From contig OW203747.1 of the NCBI GenBank assembly GCA_934045075.1, forward strand, positions 13,049,894 to 13,113,893: 64,000 bases of DNA. The letters run 5' to 3'. This document shows positions 1 through 9,964 of the stretch, piece by piece. The notes below the pieces were generated by a model. The model made no database searches and was not told the origin of the DNA. It saw only the letters and a list, made by a program, of their open reading frames with translations. How positions within the stretch are numbered: position 1 is the first letter of the stretch; each line of letters starts with the position of its first letter. The position numbers were made by a program, and so were the translations under genes. Source of the DNA: Yponomeuta sedellus. Taxonomy: Eukaryota > Arthropoda > Insecta > Lepidoptera > Yponomeutidae.

Positions 1-1160
1 CTTAGATATGCTAGCAGTTTATCTGTATCATCAAATTGAGCCGCTTCTGCCCCTAAACGCACAGCCCTGTCTTCTATTCCGAAAATAATACATTCTACAG
101 CTCGTTTGCATTTTATGTCACATCTATTTAGCAAAGCAGTTTTCTCGTAATAATAGTCCTCTAGACTCTCCCCAAATTTGGCCCTCTTTTGAAGCATGTC
201 AAATAACATCTGACCATAATTTTCACCTGCTGGAAAAGCGGACTTGAACTTTTCCTGCCATGCTGCCCATGAATAGTCTACCGAAGTTAACCCTTCATAC
301 CAACGCTTGGCGTTGCCTCTCAGTTTGGACACCGCACTAACTACAATTTGTTTGTCTGACCAATTATGTATTCGTGCTATCTCGTTAACTTTACTTAGCC
401 AAGTTTTGATATTTTGATTTTTAGCTGATGGATCGAATTCTGGTATTATGTTGACAAAATTTATCTTTTCACCACTACTATTGGATACCCTGTCTAAAAA
501 TTTGGAAAACTTTACAAAGAACTCACCACTGTGGTGGTCTGCTGGCGCGCTGTACGATGTTGAGGCTCGGCGAAGGTCTCGATTAGGTGTGCGCAGGTCT
601 CGGTGGTGCATGTCGCGCAAAGGGCTGCGACTGCGACTGCGCCGCTGATCGTCGTAGCTACGACGCTCCCGGCTGCGTCCTCCAGCGCGTGGAGAGCTGC
701 CACTGCGGTGCAAGTCACGCTTGCGGCGTGCGTCGCCACTGCGTCGATACGGGCTGCGACCACGCAACTCGTGACCTCGTCTACCAGCTGGGCTGCCGCT
801 GCGCCGCGAGCTGACGGCATCGCTGTGGCAGCGCTGCGGCCAGCCGCCATGACAAGTGCTGCTGCGGTCGATGGCATGCCGTGGGCTCTCGCCACGACAC
901 GCACTACTGCGATCAACAGCATGCTGCGGGTTCTCGCCACGACACGCACTGCTGCGATCAACAGCATGCTGCGGGCCCTCGCCACGACACGCACTGCTGC
1001 GACTGATAGCGCGCTGATGCATACTGCGACTGCGGCTGCGGCGCTTGCTCCCGCTGCGTCGATGTGGACTGCGACTACACCGATGGTTGTCGAAGCTGCG
1101 TCGCACGCTACCAGCATCGTGGGATCCGCGGCTACGCTCGCATCTTTGTTTTTCTTCCAT
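1..1160 (-). CDS. gag: Gag of a Ty3/gypsy-type LTR retrotransposon, partial (runs off left edge)
   Basis: Read on the minus strand from ATG at 1158-1160, the frame stays open for 386 codons to the window edge. Residues 1 to about 205 are very rich in Arg and Ser, with RS-dipeptide stretches (RRSRSRS near residue 173, KRRSRSRS near residue 38) and three tandem 15-residue repeats around residues 50-91. From about residue 213 the composition changes to a normal globular protein with a capsid-type retrotransposon Gag pattern: a Trp-containing helix (KTWLSKVNEIARIHNW), then KRWYEGL, WAAWQEKFKSAFP, and a GESLEDYYYEK block like the 'gEs..eY' box of Retrotrans_gag domains. The capsid-type fold is read from pattern, not from a search. 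The zinc knuckle and pol genes would lie beyond position 1. No stop or frameshift is seen, so this may be a young copy. The RS-rich N-terminus is unusual; it could bind RNA or splicing kinases (inference). Confidence 0.75.
   Translation of the reverse strand, partial: MEEKQRCERSRGSHDAGSVRRSFDNHRCSRSPHRRSGSKRRSRSRSMHQRAISRSSACRGEGPQHAVDRSSACRGENPQHAVDRSSACRGESPRHAIDRSSTCHGGWPQRCHSDAVSSRRSGSPAGRRGHELRGRSPYRRSGDARRKRDLHRSGSSPRAGGRSRERRSYDDQRRSRSRSPLRDMHHRDLRTPNRDLRRASTSYSAPADHHSGEFFVKFSKFLDRVSNSSGEKINFVNIIPEFDPSAKNQNIKTWLSKVNEIARIHNWSDKQIVVSAVSKLRGNAKRWYEGLTSVDYSWAAWQEKFKSAFPAGENYGQMLFDMLQKRAKFGESLEDYYYEKTALLNRCDIKCKRAVECIIFGIEDRAVRLGAEAAQFDDTDKLLAYL
850..1012 (-). repeat. 45-bp tandem repeat inside gag (about 3 copies)
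   Basis: Copies begin at about 888, 933 and 978 (plus-strand coordinates) with a weaker copy before them. The period of 45 bp keeps the gag frame and gives a 15-residue repeat with the core GENPQHAVDRSSA. Confidence 0.85.
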
Positions 1161-1195
1161 GTTTACTTTATTTTGTCCGATCCCACTTCTGAATT

Positions 1196-1419
1196 TGTAA
1201 AACACAGTAAAACTCGAGATATTCCACAAGTTCTTTAATCGTGCTCTCAAGTAGATCGAATAGCAAATCTATACCAAATCACAATACACTGACTTTTATA
1301 CTCTAAGCCCCACCACGGAGGCACCACACCGGATATTGACATTAGTCATGATACAAAATACAAAGCGCAGTGATACCATCTTAAGGAAAATTGTGAGTAT
1401 CCGGAAACCACTTTTGACA
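1196..1419 (-). repeat. Candidate 5' LTR of the gag element
   Basis: Upstream of the gag ATG (to its right) a 224-bp segment starts TGTCAAAAG and ends TTTACA in element orientation. It holds a TATAAAA box (1294-1300) followed at once by TCAGTG, an arthropod initiator match. The sequence just inside it reads AGAAGTGGGATCGGAC, which could be a primer-binding site. The partner LTR is outside the window, so the ends are unproven. Confidence 0.35.
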
Positions 1420-1689
1420 GATAGACTTGTTGTTTATTTTAAACGATACGAATGTATTTTGTAGATTTGACAAGTGCCAACACTCAATTTACAGAGTTTT
1501 CTGTTCGTTTTAGCAAAAATAGTGTTTACAATAGTGTTCGCGATAATACAACGTGTCTGACTTCGAGGAAGTTCATTGTTTCGAGGATGTTTCAGGTAAC
1601 GAATGCTTACACTATAAGGATTCCCTTTTTCCTTTTGCGGTACGGAACCCTAAAAATAAGAGGTAGCATCATTCCGACAGCTCAGCCCT

Positions 1690-1862
1690 TGTATATATTT
1701 CTGCTTAAGGCCTGCGCAGACGAGGGACTTCTGTCCCCAAGGGGCAAAAATCCCGGAATCGTAAAAACTGTCTTCCGAGTACTTGTCGCGGACTCAACGC
1801 GTACGGTGTGCGGTCATTTTGTTCCCCGGACATTGAGTGAAGCGTACGCTAAGGAAGCAAAT
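1690..1862. repeat. Dispersed repeat, copy 1
   Basis: The block containing GGACTCAACGCGTACGGTGT and the nearby CTGCGCAGACGAGGGACTT motif recurs inverted at 31726-31865. A related CTGCGCAGG motif also occurs at about 2080-2110. Class unknown; nothing coding is convincing here. Confidence 0.5.
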
Positions 1863-2261
1863 ATTTTGAGATTACATGTGTTGTAATTTACATGAAGTAG
1901 AAAAAGAAAAGGCGTTTTAAAAGAAAACACCGAACTTTTGGCCTTCCCGGTCTCTTGATGTCCTCGGTAACTTGAGGGACTTTTTGTACGGGGTACTTTT
2001 AGTCCTTCGAGTGCGTTATTCGATACAATTTATAAGAGATCTATATCGACGGACCAAAAAGTACACGGGGCCCTCGTCTGCGCAGGTCTTGTCCTCACAA
2101 GGCCTGTGCAAACTCTTATTAGTCTATGCAGATTATGTAGGGTGTAACAAGTTACTCATGGTAACGTAAGGATTGCAGTCTATACGTATAAGTTCCACTA
2201 TACAGCCCAGACCTACTCTCAGAGAGAGAAAGAGAGAGAGTGGGGTTTGAAACCTGGCTGG

Positions 2262-2400
2262 AGACAAAAAAACCCAGGTCTTGGATGTTTACATGTTTGT
2301 GATGTCGTTGTTTCTGGTTCCCACGACACAGGGTGTCCTAGTGTGGGGCCAGAAGCAATGTATGTGCCTGTATGTAATGTTATGTTATCTTATGTTAATC
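2262..2400 (+). repeat. SINE family G body (tRNA-like head missing)
   Basis: It shares the body 'gatgtcgttgtttctggttc ... cctagtgtggggccagaagc' with copies near 11140, 37730 (minus), 42620 (minus, with head) and 58770. Confidence 0.6.
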
Positions 2401-2499
2401 GCCACGCGTGCCCAGCGGATTGGCGATTTCAAGCGCTGAGGTGAAAACCTCAGACTCGGGTTTCCTTACGATGTTTTATTTCATGGTTAGCGAGTTGTA

Positions 2500-2620
2500 C
2501 CTGCGGATGCAGCTAGCTGAAGACAGGGCGCTATGGCGCTCATTAGGGAAGAGCTATGTCCAGCAGTGGACTACACAATATAGCCTGAAGATGAAGAAGA
2601 GTTGTAATAGCTACTGCAAT
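2500..2620 (+). repeat. LINE 3' end, family F
   Basis: Translates to LINE C-terminal signature residues [20 protein letters not shown] followed by the usual tail with ATAGCCTGAAGA and GAAGA runs. Similar 5'-truncated pieces occur at 15215, 26070, 33205, 47895, 56310 and 61715. Confidence 0.65.
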
Positions 2621-2647
2621 ATCACAATTGTAGGTAATTAGGTATGT

Positions 2648-2802
2648 AATACAGAGAATAGTGTAAAGAGGTTCGAAACTTCACTGATGCCGGTGAGTCG
2701 CCCATTAGCTCAGTTGGATAGAGCGCTGGCACGGATAGCCAGAGGTCGCGGGTTCGAATCCCGGCATGGGTGGAATTTTTAGCCTCTAAATAGGTTTTTG
2801 AG
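2648..2802 (+). repeat. SINE-A copy (tRNA-like core)
   Basis: Contains an A box (TAGCTCAGTTGG), an anticodon-like stem-loop (CTGGC-ACGGATA-GCCAG), a B box (GGTTCGAATCC) and the constant 3' part ending in TAGCCTCTAAATAGG. The cloverleaf can be drawn, but the position before the anticodon is C instead of U and the same unit recurs more than 20 times here, so it is a SINE and not a tRNA gene. Confidence 0.85.
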
Positions 2803-2852
2803 GTATGTAATAGTATTTCTTAATGATTCGCGATACTCATACATAGTTATAT

Positions 2853-2999
2853 GTTAAACGGGTCCAATCGCGATTATTTTTATTAGATAAAACGTAATTA
2901 CCTTATTTACCGAACGTTTCGTCAGCGTTACAGTTGCTGTGGTCTCGGGTAAACTGAAGTGGTGAGTATAGTCAATAATCGCGATTAGAATCGTTTAAT
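2853..2999. repeat. Foldback repeat with 'acgtttcg' centre
   Basis: Ends are inverted (ATCGCGATTA near both ends). The middle has CGAACGTTTCGTCAGCG and a 'gtggtctcggg' box, as in the repeats at 8398, 26260, 40957, 43355 and 48602. This layout resembles termini of Penelope-like retroelements (inference). Confidence 0.4.
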
Positions 3000-3009
3000 A
3001 TAACTATGT

Positions 3010-3170
3010 AGGTAAGATAAGATAAGAATATTCTTTATTGTACACAAGGAAAAAACTAACAAAACATAATTACAAAGATACAGTACAATTGGCGGCCTTA
3101 TTGCTTAGAGCAATTTCTTCCAGGCAACCCACGATGGAGAGTTGCGGGAGGAAAAGTGAGACGGGTAGGT
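3010..3170 (+). repeat. Repeat D copy (retroposon 3' tail)
   Basis: Carries 'attctttattgtacac' and 'ggccttattgcttagagcaa', shared with 8210, 9466, 45305, 51775 and 60000. Class not certain. Confidence 0.6.
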
Positions 3171-3299
3171 ATGTCACTTAAACAAAAATTATTTGTCAAT
3201 TGTGTTTTAATTCTGTTAAGTTAATTAGTAATCGTTTAGATATTGCGGGACGTGAAATTTATTTCTATTGGTTTATATTAATTAAGCCAAGTCAGAGGT

Positions 3300-3458
3300 C
3301 TTGGGCGTCTTGAAAACTTCTGACAGTAAGACCAGCCGTTAGTCTTGCAAGCCTCCACCAATCCGGACTTGGCCCCCGTGGTGGAGTATGGCCTACACCT
3401 TCCTCAGGGAAGAGACCCTGCCCCTCGGTGGGGACATAAAGGGTTGATGATTTAATTA
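3300..3458 (+). repeat. 5S-headed SINE (SINE-C), 5'-truncated
   Basis: Body and tail only: 'cggacttggcccccgtggtg' through 'ggggacataaagggttgatg'. Diverged from most copies and closest to the pair at 59505-59950. Confidence 0.65.
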
Positions 3459-3547
3459 GTTTCAAAATAGGTTATTACTTTAATCTTTAATTTAACATGT
3501 ATTTTCACTTTGAATTGTATATTTATTATTAACTTTAGTTACTAAAT

Positions 3548-3957
3548 AAGCTTGGCCTTTTTTTGCATCTACTTAATGAGATGATTTATACAGCGTCCAG
3601 TGGTATCTTCACTCACACTAGATGGGTGAAGGGACCACTCCGACGGTGTAGTGCCTGGGACATAGTTTTATAGATGGTGTAGGCTTGCCCAGCACCTATA
3701 CCATCCTGACAGCTTAGTCGGCCTAGCCCACAGGTAGCGGTGGTAGCTCAGTGGGTAGAACCATGGACTGGCAAGCGAGAGCCCCAGGTTCGATCCCGAG
3801 TGCGGGCATGTACCAATGACTTTGTTTAATTTCAAAGTTACGTACATTTGCGAATTTGTAGTCGCAATACCACACGCTAACGGTGAAGGAAAACATCGTG
3901 AGGAAACCCGCGGCTTGGTTGGCTCCGCACGTATTGACTTACTAAATAAAGTAAATG
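3548..3957. repeat. SINE-B, rearranged (body inverted relative to head)
   Basis: 3548-3735 is the SINE-B 3' body on the minus strand. It is joined at once to the tRNA-like head (GGTGGTAGCTCAGTGGGTAG ... GGTTCGATCCC) and following segment on the plus strand. In intact copies (32047-32450 plus, 6577-6966 minus) both parts are collinear. Confidence 0.75.
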
Positions 3958-3989
3958 TCATTTTAGATACTATATTATTACAGGTACAT

Positions 3990-4228
3990 ACAGTCTTAGA
4001 TTTTAGAATATACCTCGGGCTCTAGAGAAGGCTTCGTTTTTCGCCGAAATCACACGACTGTAGATAATAATACTTACTTCCTGTTCTGTATAACACTTTT
4101 CTTCACTATTTTGAAAAGTTTTATGTAATTAAGTGTCATATTAGTTCCGATATTTCTATTACACGAATATATCCGATTCTATCCGATACTAGCCGAGGTA
4201 TAGGTATTCTAAAAGCTAACAGACTATA
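3990..4228. mobile_element. MITE-K copy
   Basis: Ends are inverted: 'ttagaatatacctcggg' at the left and 'ggtattctaaaagctaac' at the right. The interior 'cgatatttctattacacgaa' is shared with copies at 25851, 27960, 39792 and 54630. Confidence 0.75.
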
Positions 4229-4261
4229 ATGTGAAATAGTGTATTTAAGCTGATCACTTAG

Positions 4262-4402
4262 GGCCGGTTTTTAAATTGGGAATTTCACTAAGTAAATGCT
4301 TAAGTAACGTTCTGTCACGCTCTTTGCTGAGAAATTCAAAGACACAGCACTACAGTTAACTAGTTACTTATTATCAATTGAGAAACTTTCCCTTAGACAG
4401 CA
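4262..4402. mobile_element. MITE-N copy (foldback)
   Basis: About 140 bp with 'gggccggtttttaaattggg' at one end and its approximate inverse at the other. Interior 'tgtcacgctctttgctgag' is shared with 9965, 12228, 27045 and 57127. Confidence 0.7.
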
Positions 4403-5042
4403 AAGTAATTGACAAATGCCGGGATTCGAACCACCATCTTTCAAATGTGATCAGTCGCTCAATTTAATGTTAAATGTCCTTAATAAAATACAAAATGTCA
4501 ATTAAATAGACCACCTTGAGACATCTCTGACCCAAAGGTCTCCATAACGCTGGGAGATGCATCAGAAATGCCCCTGAGCATGTTAAATTGTGCGACCGAT
4601 ACAGGATGCCCCACGTAAGAACAGCTGCCCTAGAATTTTATTAAGGAAATTGTTCACACTGACCTAAGTACTTACTTAATAGTAAACAGTTTCACGTAGA
4701 TATATAGAACTTTTTAGTCTAATTATTATGTAGGCGGGCTCTTGATTAGCATGTAACGCATAACGATCACGTTACTTATGTAAATAGGTTATCAAATCAA
4801 CATAAAGTGTCATATACGAGTATATTATACCTACATCTTGGTTTGTTTTATGTTATCTTTCTCCTTACAGTGTCATTTGTAAAAACAAAATTCTTCTAAA
4901 ACCCTTCTCAGAGGCTGCTTAAATAATCTGTGGTTACCTCTCTCCCTCAACACAGACTGGTAACTTAACCAGCATCTGAGAAGTGTTTTAAGAAATCGTG
5001 TGTTTATAAATAAATAAATAAGACTCGGTTAACCCTATTAAG

Positions 5043-5560
5043 AGGCTAAAAATCCACCCATTCCGGGACTCGAACCCGCGACCTCTGGCTAACCGTGCCA
5101 GCGCTCTCCCAACTGAGTTAATAGGCAAGTACCGGCATCAGTGAAATTTCGAACCTCTACAATACTCTCTATATTATTTACGGAGTGCTTAGTGCGAGTT
5201 TTTTAACTACTCGATCGCGTTAACGTAAACTCATATTTCTATGGCATCGAGGAAGCGCCACCTAGCGACAAGTATGGAAATTAAAATTGCTGAGTGCGAG
5301 TTGTAATGATTTACGTTGAGAAGTGAACACGTTTACCAGCCAAAACACGAATAAACGCGAGTGCGAGTTGTACTGTGACAGCGTTTTGGCAGTTAGAACG
5401 GTTAACTTACTCATACTCACTACTCAATGCTCTATTAACGCGGTAGTAAAGTTATTCGATTGGATCTGTCAAACTCGCACTAAGCACTCAGGCAGCGACA
5501 TCTGGCTGACGTAATTTGCATCACTTGCAGCAATTGTCCTTAGCACGGGTTAACGGGTGG
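5043..5560 (-). repeat. SINE-A, minus strand, split by MITE-S
   Basis: tRNA-like core 5055-5130 and flank to 5182; the same repeat resumes at 5490 (AGGCAGCGACATCTGGCTGA). This shows the 307 bp between them is a later insertion. Confidence 0.8.
5183..5489. mobile_element. MITE-S copy 1
   Basis: 307 bp bounded by perfect 19-bp terminal inverted repeats GAGTGCTTAGTGCGAGTTT. A near-identical copy lies inverted at 35948-36249. No clear target duplication is seen at either site. Confidence 0.85.
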
Positions 5561-5904
5561 GTGTGCGGGCACGGGTGTACGGGTTAGTGCAATAAAAAGA
5601 CTATAATCTACCTACTGTCAATTTTATTGTGCTTTGAAAGTGTTAGCCAGCTGATAGCTTTGTTTTCAAACTAATCGCTGTCGACTAACAGATGGTCTAC
5701 GAGAAACCGGGGGTAAAAATCAGTTAATCTACTACTCAGTTGTTTTTCTTTATGTACTTTGAGCAACTGCAGGTGTTAACAGAACATTAACGCATCGTTA
5801 GCTTACGAGAAACTTGGGCTTATCGTTGTATCTATCAACTCAACTAGCCAGTAAACAGAACATGATATTTAAGGGGCAGCTGATTAATTTATTTTCGCTG
5901 AACG

Positions 5905-6262
5905 CTTCAACCCTTGTATGTCCCCACTGCTGTGGCACGGGTCTCTTCCTCCATCACAGGAAGGTTAGGCCATATTCCACCACGGGGGCCAAGTCCGGGT
6001 TAGTGGAGGATTTTACGACAGTGGCGGGCCTTACTGTCAGAAGTTATCAAGCCCATAAAGGCCTCTGACATGGCTTAACGACTGCCATTATATGACAGCC
6101 GGCACCAACGGCTTAACGTTGGTGCCGTGCCTTGCGAAGCACGGAAGCGCTCGGAAAAATGCCACTAGCGGTATTCACGGGACGCTCACCCATCCTGTAC
6201 CTGACCGCGCATGTTGTTGCTTAACCAGTGATTGATTCCAATCACTCGGTTTGCCTTGTGTA
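5905..6262 (-). repeat. 5S-headed SINE (SINE-C), near full length
   Basis: Read on the minus strand: a diverged head with remnants of the 5S-like box, then the body and the 'gtggggacatacaagggttg'-type tail. See 49195-49570 for the reference copy. Confidence 0.75.
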
Positions 6263-6576
6263 GTAGAGAGAAAGGCGGCGAGAAATAAAACTCCACTCTG
6301 ACCATATTTTCTCAAATCTTCAGTTGCCACCTTTAAGTGCTTGTTCTTAATTCTGTTTTTCCTCGTTTATAAAATAAATTAAAATATACGTATGATAAGA
6401 TCCATGATTGCCATCAATAGGTAACTTTAAATTCCAAAACAATAGTTAATTGTCTTAGAAAAGTAAAGAAAACATAAATGCTGTTCGCCTAAACACAGAA
6501 CAGTACTCGCTCACTTAATTATATGCACATAATGTTAGTACTTAATTTGGCTATGGAAATTTCGTAAAAATAATAT

Positions 6577-6966
6577 TGGCCTTTTTGCATCTACTTAATG
6601 AGATGATCTATACAGCGTCCAGTGGTATCTTCACTCACACTAGATCGGTGACGGGACCACTCCGACGCTGTAGTGCCTGGGACATGGTTTTATAGATGGT
6701 GTAGGCTTGCCCAGCACCTATACCATCCTGACAGCTTAGTCGGCCTAGCCCACAGGAAAGACTAGTCAAAACGTGCGGAGCGAACCAAGCCGCGGGTTTC
6801 CTCACGATGTTTTCCTTCACAGTTAGCGTGTGGTACTGCGACTACAAATTCGCAAATGTACGTAACTTTGAAATTAAACAAAGTCATTGGTACATGTCCG
6901 CACTCGGGATCGAACCTGGGGCTCTCGCTTGCCAGTCCATGGTTCTACCCACAGAGCTACCACCGC
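6577..6966 (-). repeat. SINE-B, full length
   Basis: About 390 bp. On the minus strand: tRNA-like head with A box (TAGCTCTGTGGGTAG) and B box (GGTTCGATCCC), body, and a tail ending 'gatgcaaaaaggcc'. Confidence 0.8.
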
Positions 6967-7082
6967 TTAAAATAAAAGTCTTCTTTTACGCAAAATTTAT
7001 CTATTCTACTAGCCTGCCCTTAAACAAAATGTTGAGATGATCTCTCACCTCGAGCAAACGCAAAACCGTCAAAGAGTTTGAA

Positions 7083-7200
7083 TATAAAAACCACATTTCG
7101 CACAATGTAACACACACGTTGCGTGGAGAGTGTGCGGTGCGTTCGTGTTCCAAATTCGAATTCGAGCGGGAAATACGTTCGGTCGGAGTTTAAAAAGTAA
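7083..7200 (+). promoter_or_regulatory. Speculative promoter / 5' UTR exon of the cuticle gene
   Basis: A non-repetitive stretch with TATAAAAA (7084-7091), then GC-richer sequence and a possible donor AAAAA|GTAAAC near 7196. It is the nearest unique candidate upstream of the first coding exon at 13088. Nothing ties the two together directly. Confidence 0.2.
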
Positions 7201-7554
7201 ACTGTCAGTGGTGTTTTTCTTTCTTTGTGGTTAGTGTTTTATAATTTTATTTTTTTTCTAAGTGCCAGGACTTTTCTCTTGCGGACATGAAAAGAGTGTC
7301 TTGGAAGGAGTTACTTTCACAAAGAGATTGCGTATTTTGTGTTAAGTTTATATTTCTTTGGGTAACTTAAGTAAATAATTTTGGGAGATAAAACAAATTG
7401 ATTTATGCATGTTAATAATTATAACATTATTTCATCATTATTTTCCATAGTCAGGCTTAGATACTGCTAGCATTGGAATATATTTAGGTGCTGGGCTAGG
7501 GAAGCCCAGTATGATAAAGTGTTATAAATTTACATTTAATTAATTAGAATAATT

Positions 7555-7712
7555 GAGCCTTATAGGAGGCTTGATAACTTCTGACAGGAAGGCCCGCCGT
7601 CTTACAATCCTTCACCAACCCGGACTTGACCCCCGTGGTGGAGTATGGCCTATTCTTTCTGCAACCCATTCCCCAGCAGTAGGGTTGAAGGGTTGATACC
7701 GATACTTAGAAT
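7555..7712 (+). repeat. 5S-headed SINE (SINE-C), 5'-truncated
   Basis: Begins inside the body ('ggcttgataacttctgacag') and ends with the degenerate tail 'gaagggttgataccgatac'. Confidence 0.6.
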
Positions 7713-7734
7713 ATCTAAAGTATACAGTTTTAAT

Positions 7735-7895
7735 TGCACTGTTTTATTTAGTTTTATATACGTCCCACTGCAGGGCACAGGCCTTCTCTCAGAAAGAATG
7801 GGCTTAATAACCACTAGTGCCCACCGCAATTTTGTAACTCCAACCGCTGAGGTATGTGAACACCTCAGACCGTGAAGGAAAACATCGAGAGGGAA
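7735..7895 (-). repeat. Dispersed SINE-like repeat J fragment
   Basis: Has 'cgtcccactgcagggcacag' and 'gtgaaggaaaacatcg', also found at 8935-9095, 13255-13440, 29250-29345 and 48893-49100 in various combinations. Confidence 0.5.
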
Positions 7896-8209
7896 CTTAT
7901 ACACTTAAATTGTTGAATAATGCATGATAAAAATTAAAACATGAATATTAAAGTAACATAAAAATAATCCTTAGTTTTAACTTAATTTAATGGGTTTAAA
8001 TGTTGCCCCTTTTTTTTTTGGCAGTTTTCTTTTCTCTCTTCTTTTCCTTTTTGCTTATTTCTTTTTGAAGCTTTTTTTTTTAGTATTATAAATATATTTT
8101 TTTTTATATATTTAGGTATATTTTACTTAGATCGTGTTACGCAGAAACATTCCAAACTATAATAACTTTTCTTCGCGAACTAAGCTTTTTTATGTGCAGA
8201 CGTGTTTAG

Positions 8210-8350
8210 GATAAGACAAGAATATTCTTTATTGTACACCAGGAAAAAACAAACGTAAAATATTTATTTACTAGGATTCAGTACAAAAGGCAGCCTTATT
8301 GCTTAGAGCAATTTCATCCAGACAACCGACGTGAAGGAAAACTGAGACGA
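8210..8350 (+). repeat. Repeat D copy
   Basis: Contains 'attctttattgtacaccagg' and 'gccttattgcttagagcaat' as at 3010. Confidence 0.6.
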
Positions 8351-8397
8351 GTAGTCGGTGCAAATGTAAATATTGTATAAATATAGAACTTTTACAT

Positions 8398-8636
8398 ATT
8401 ATGAGTAAATTTTCTAAGGTTAACACGAGCAGTAGATATAATTAAAACTGTTTTTATACGGATTTATGCTCGTTTATTACATTTTTTACAATTTTCCAAC
8501 GTTTCGGCACTTTTTCAGGTGCCGTGGTCCCGGATGACTGACGTTACAACGTCATGATGGATGACGTTGGAAAATTGTAAAAAATGTAATAAACGAGCAT
8601 AAATCCGTATAAAAACAGTTTTAATTATTATGAGTA
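8398..8636. repeat. Repeat M, long foldback
   Basis: Two arms of about 60 bp ('aactgtttttatacggattt ... caattttccaacg') face each other around a centre with 'ggtgccgtggtcccggatga'. Related copies lie at 40957-41440 (split) and 48602-48812. Resembles Penelope-like element ends (inference). Confidence 0.6.
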
Positions 8637-8934
8637 AACCAATTATAAACATTAATTACAATTTAAAGTGATTACAAATATAAAAAGTCTGAACAGAAAT
8701 ATGGAACAAAACAATGTCATAGATGAAGAAGCGTTTTTCTCGAAAGTTTAGTGTGGGCTGGAATGTTTCTGCGTAAAATGGTCCATTTCATCAATCTAGA
8801 AATAAATAACTAGGTATCTACGTAATTGCGCTAGATACACTTGACCTATGTCTTATCATTAGATAAACAGCTTCGAAACTGAAACATGCATAGATAGTAT
8901 ACCTACATACATTTACATTTAGTTTACATTTTTT

Positions 8935-9095
8935 ACATAGACTATAGACGTCCCACTGCGGGGCACAGACCCTCTCTCAGAAAGAGAGACTTTGGGCTTA
9001 ATTACCACGCGTGCCCACCGCGGATTAGCAATTTCAAGCACTGCGGCAGTGGAACACCTGAGATATTCAGGTTTCCTCACGATGTTTTCCTTAGT
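8935..9095 (-). repeat. Dispersed repeat J fragment
   Basis: Shares 'cgtcccactgcggggcacag' and 'ggtttcctcacgatgttttc' with 7735-7895 and 13255-13440. Confidence 0.5.
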
Positions 9096-9145
9096 AGTGG
9101 TAGTGGTATGAAATAAATGAACTGAAAAGGCTGTACTCATAGTAA

Positions 9146-9300
9146 CGCAGAAACAGCGCCTTTATGGACGTTACAAGTCAAACTAGGTGTCTATTTCAAA
9201 ATCAAGATCATTTTGGAGAAAAAATGGACAAAAAAACTCCATAATTAGTCTTTTGAAAGTCTTTAATAATTTTGTAAACTGTTACGTTTACAAAATTATT
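9146..9300 (+). repeat. Repeat W copy
   Basis: Segment around 'ggtgtctatttcaaaatcaa' and 'aatggacaaaaaaactcc' is shared with 48420-48600 (plus) and, inverted, 23824-24005 and 45590-45720, the last two next to host exons. Confidence 0.5.
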
Positions 9301-9304
9301 ATAA

Positions 9305-9465
9305 AACTAGCTGACCCAGCGAACTTCGTACCGCCAAACAGGCGATTCTTTAAATTTTTTTTATTTTTCTTTCCGTAAGAACCATCCTCGTACTTCAAGG
9401 AATATTTTAAAAAAAGAATTAGCGAAATCGGTTCAGCTGCTCTCGAGATTTGCGCTCACCAAAAA
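9305..9465 (+). repeat. Repeat E copy
   Basis: 'agctgacccagcgaacttcg' through 'gaaatcggttcagctgctct'. Two more copies lie head to tail on the minus strand at 12345-12682. Confidence 0.6.
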
Positions 9466-9658
9466 AAGATAAGAATAGGTATTCTTTATTGTACACTGGA
9501 AAAACACCAAATACAAAATAATTGCAAACATACATAGTACAATTGACGGCCTTATTGCTAAAAGCAATTTCTTCCAACTTTCCATCATCGTAAGGTGATG
9601 GAAAGTTGCTGAAGGAAATTAGAAAGACGGTTAGCCAGTGCAAATTTGAATATTGATA
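9466..9658 (+). repeat. Repeat D copy
   Basis: 'attctttattgtacactgg' followed by 'ggccttattgctaaaagcaa' as in the other D copies. Confidence 0.6.
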
Positions 9659-9964
9659 CATACTTATACCTATTAATAATACACTTATATACCGTTACTT
9701 ATATAAACTTATAATATATAAGATATATAGAAGATTAAGAGATATAGAACGTAATAAGTTAGTAAACAAAGTCGTTGGTACATGCCGGGATTCGAACCGA
9801 CGACCTCTTGATACGGTATACTCGTACTTTACTTACGCAATCTAAAAAGCATCTGACTAGTGGAGATTTCAATCGGCTTCCCTTTGTTTCCAATGGGAAA
9901 ACTTGCTAAGACCGATCGTAGTTAACTTCACAAACTTGTTATCAGTTTAATTTACTTTAGTTGG

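Noticed and set aside
512..1238. Ala-rich 201- and 211-residue open frames over the gag region
   Set aside because: They are shadows of the Arg/Ser-rich gag frame. The 45-bp repeats and high GC keep other frames open, and only the gag frame continues through the capsid part to the window edge.
2690..2772. tRNA gene
   Set aside because: The cloverleaf can be drawn, but U33 is replaced by C, the acceptor stem is imperfect, and the same sequence with constant flanks recurs over 20 times, so it is a SINE.
7270..7300. ATG AAA AGA followed by GTGTCT at 7287 as the first coding exon of the cuticle gene
   Set aside because: The 36-nt exon at 13088-13123 has much better splice sites and start context and gives a natural signal peptide.
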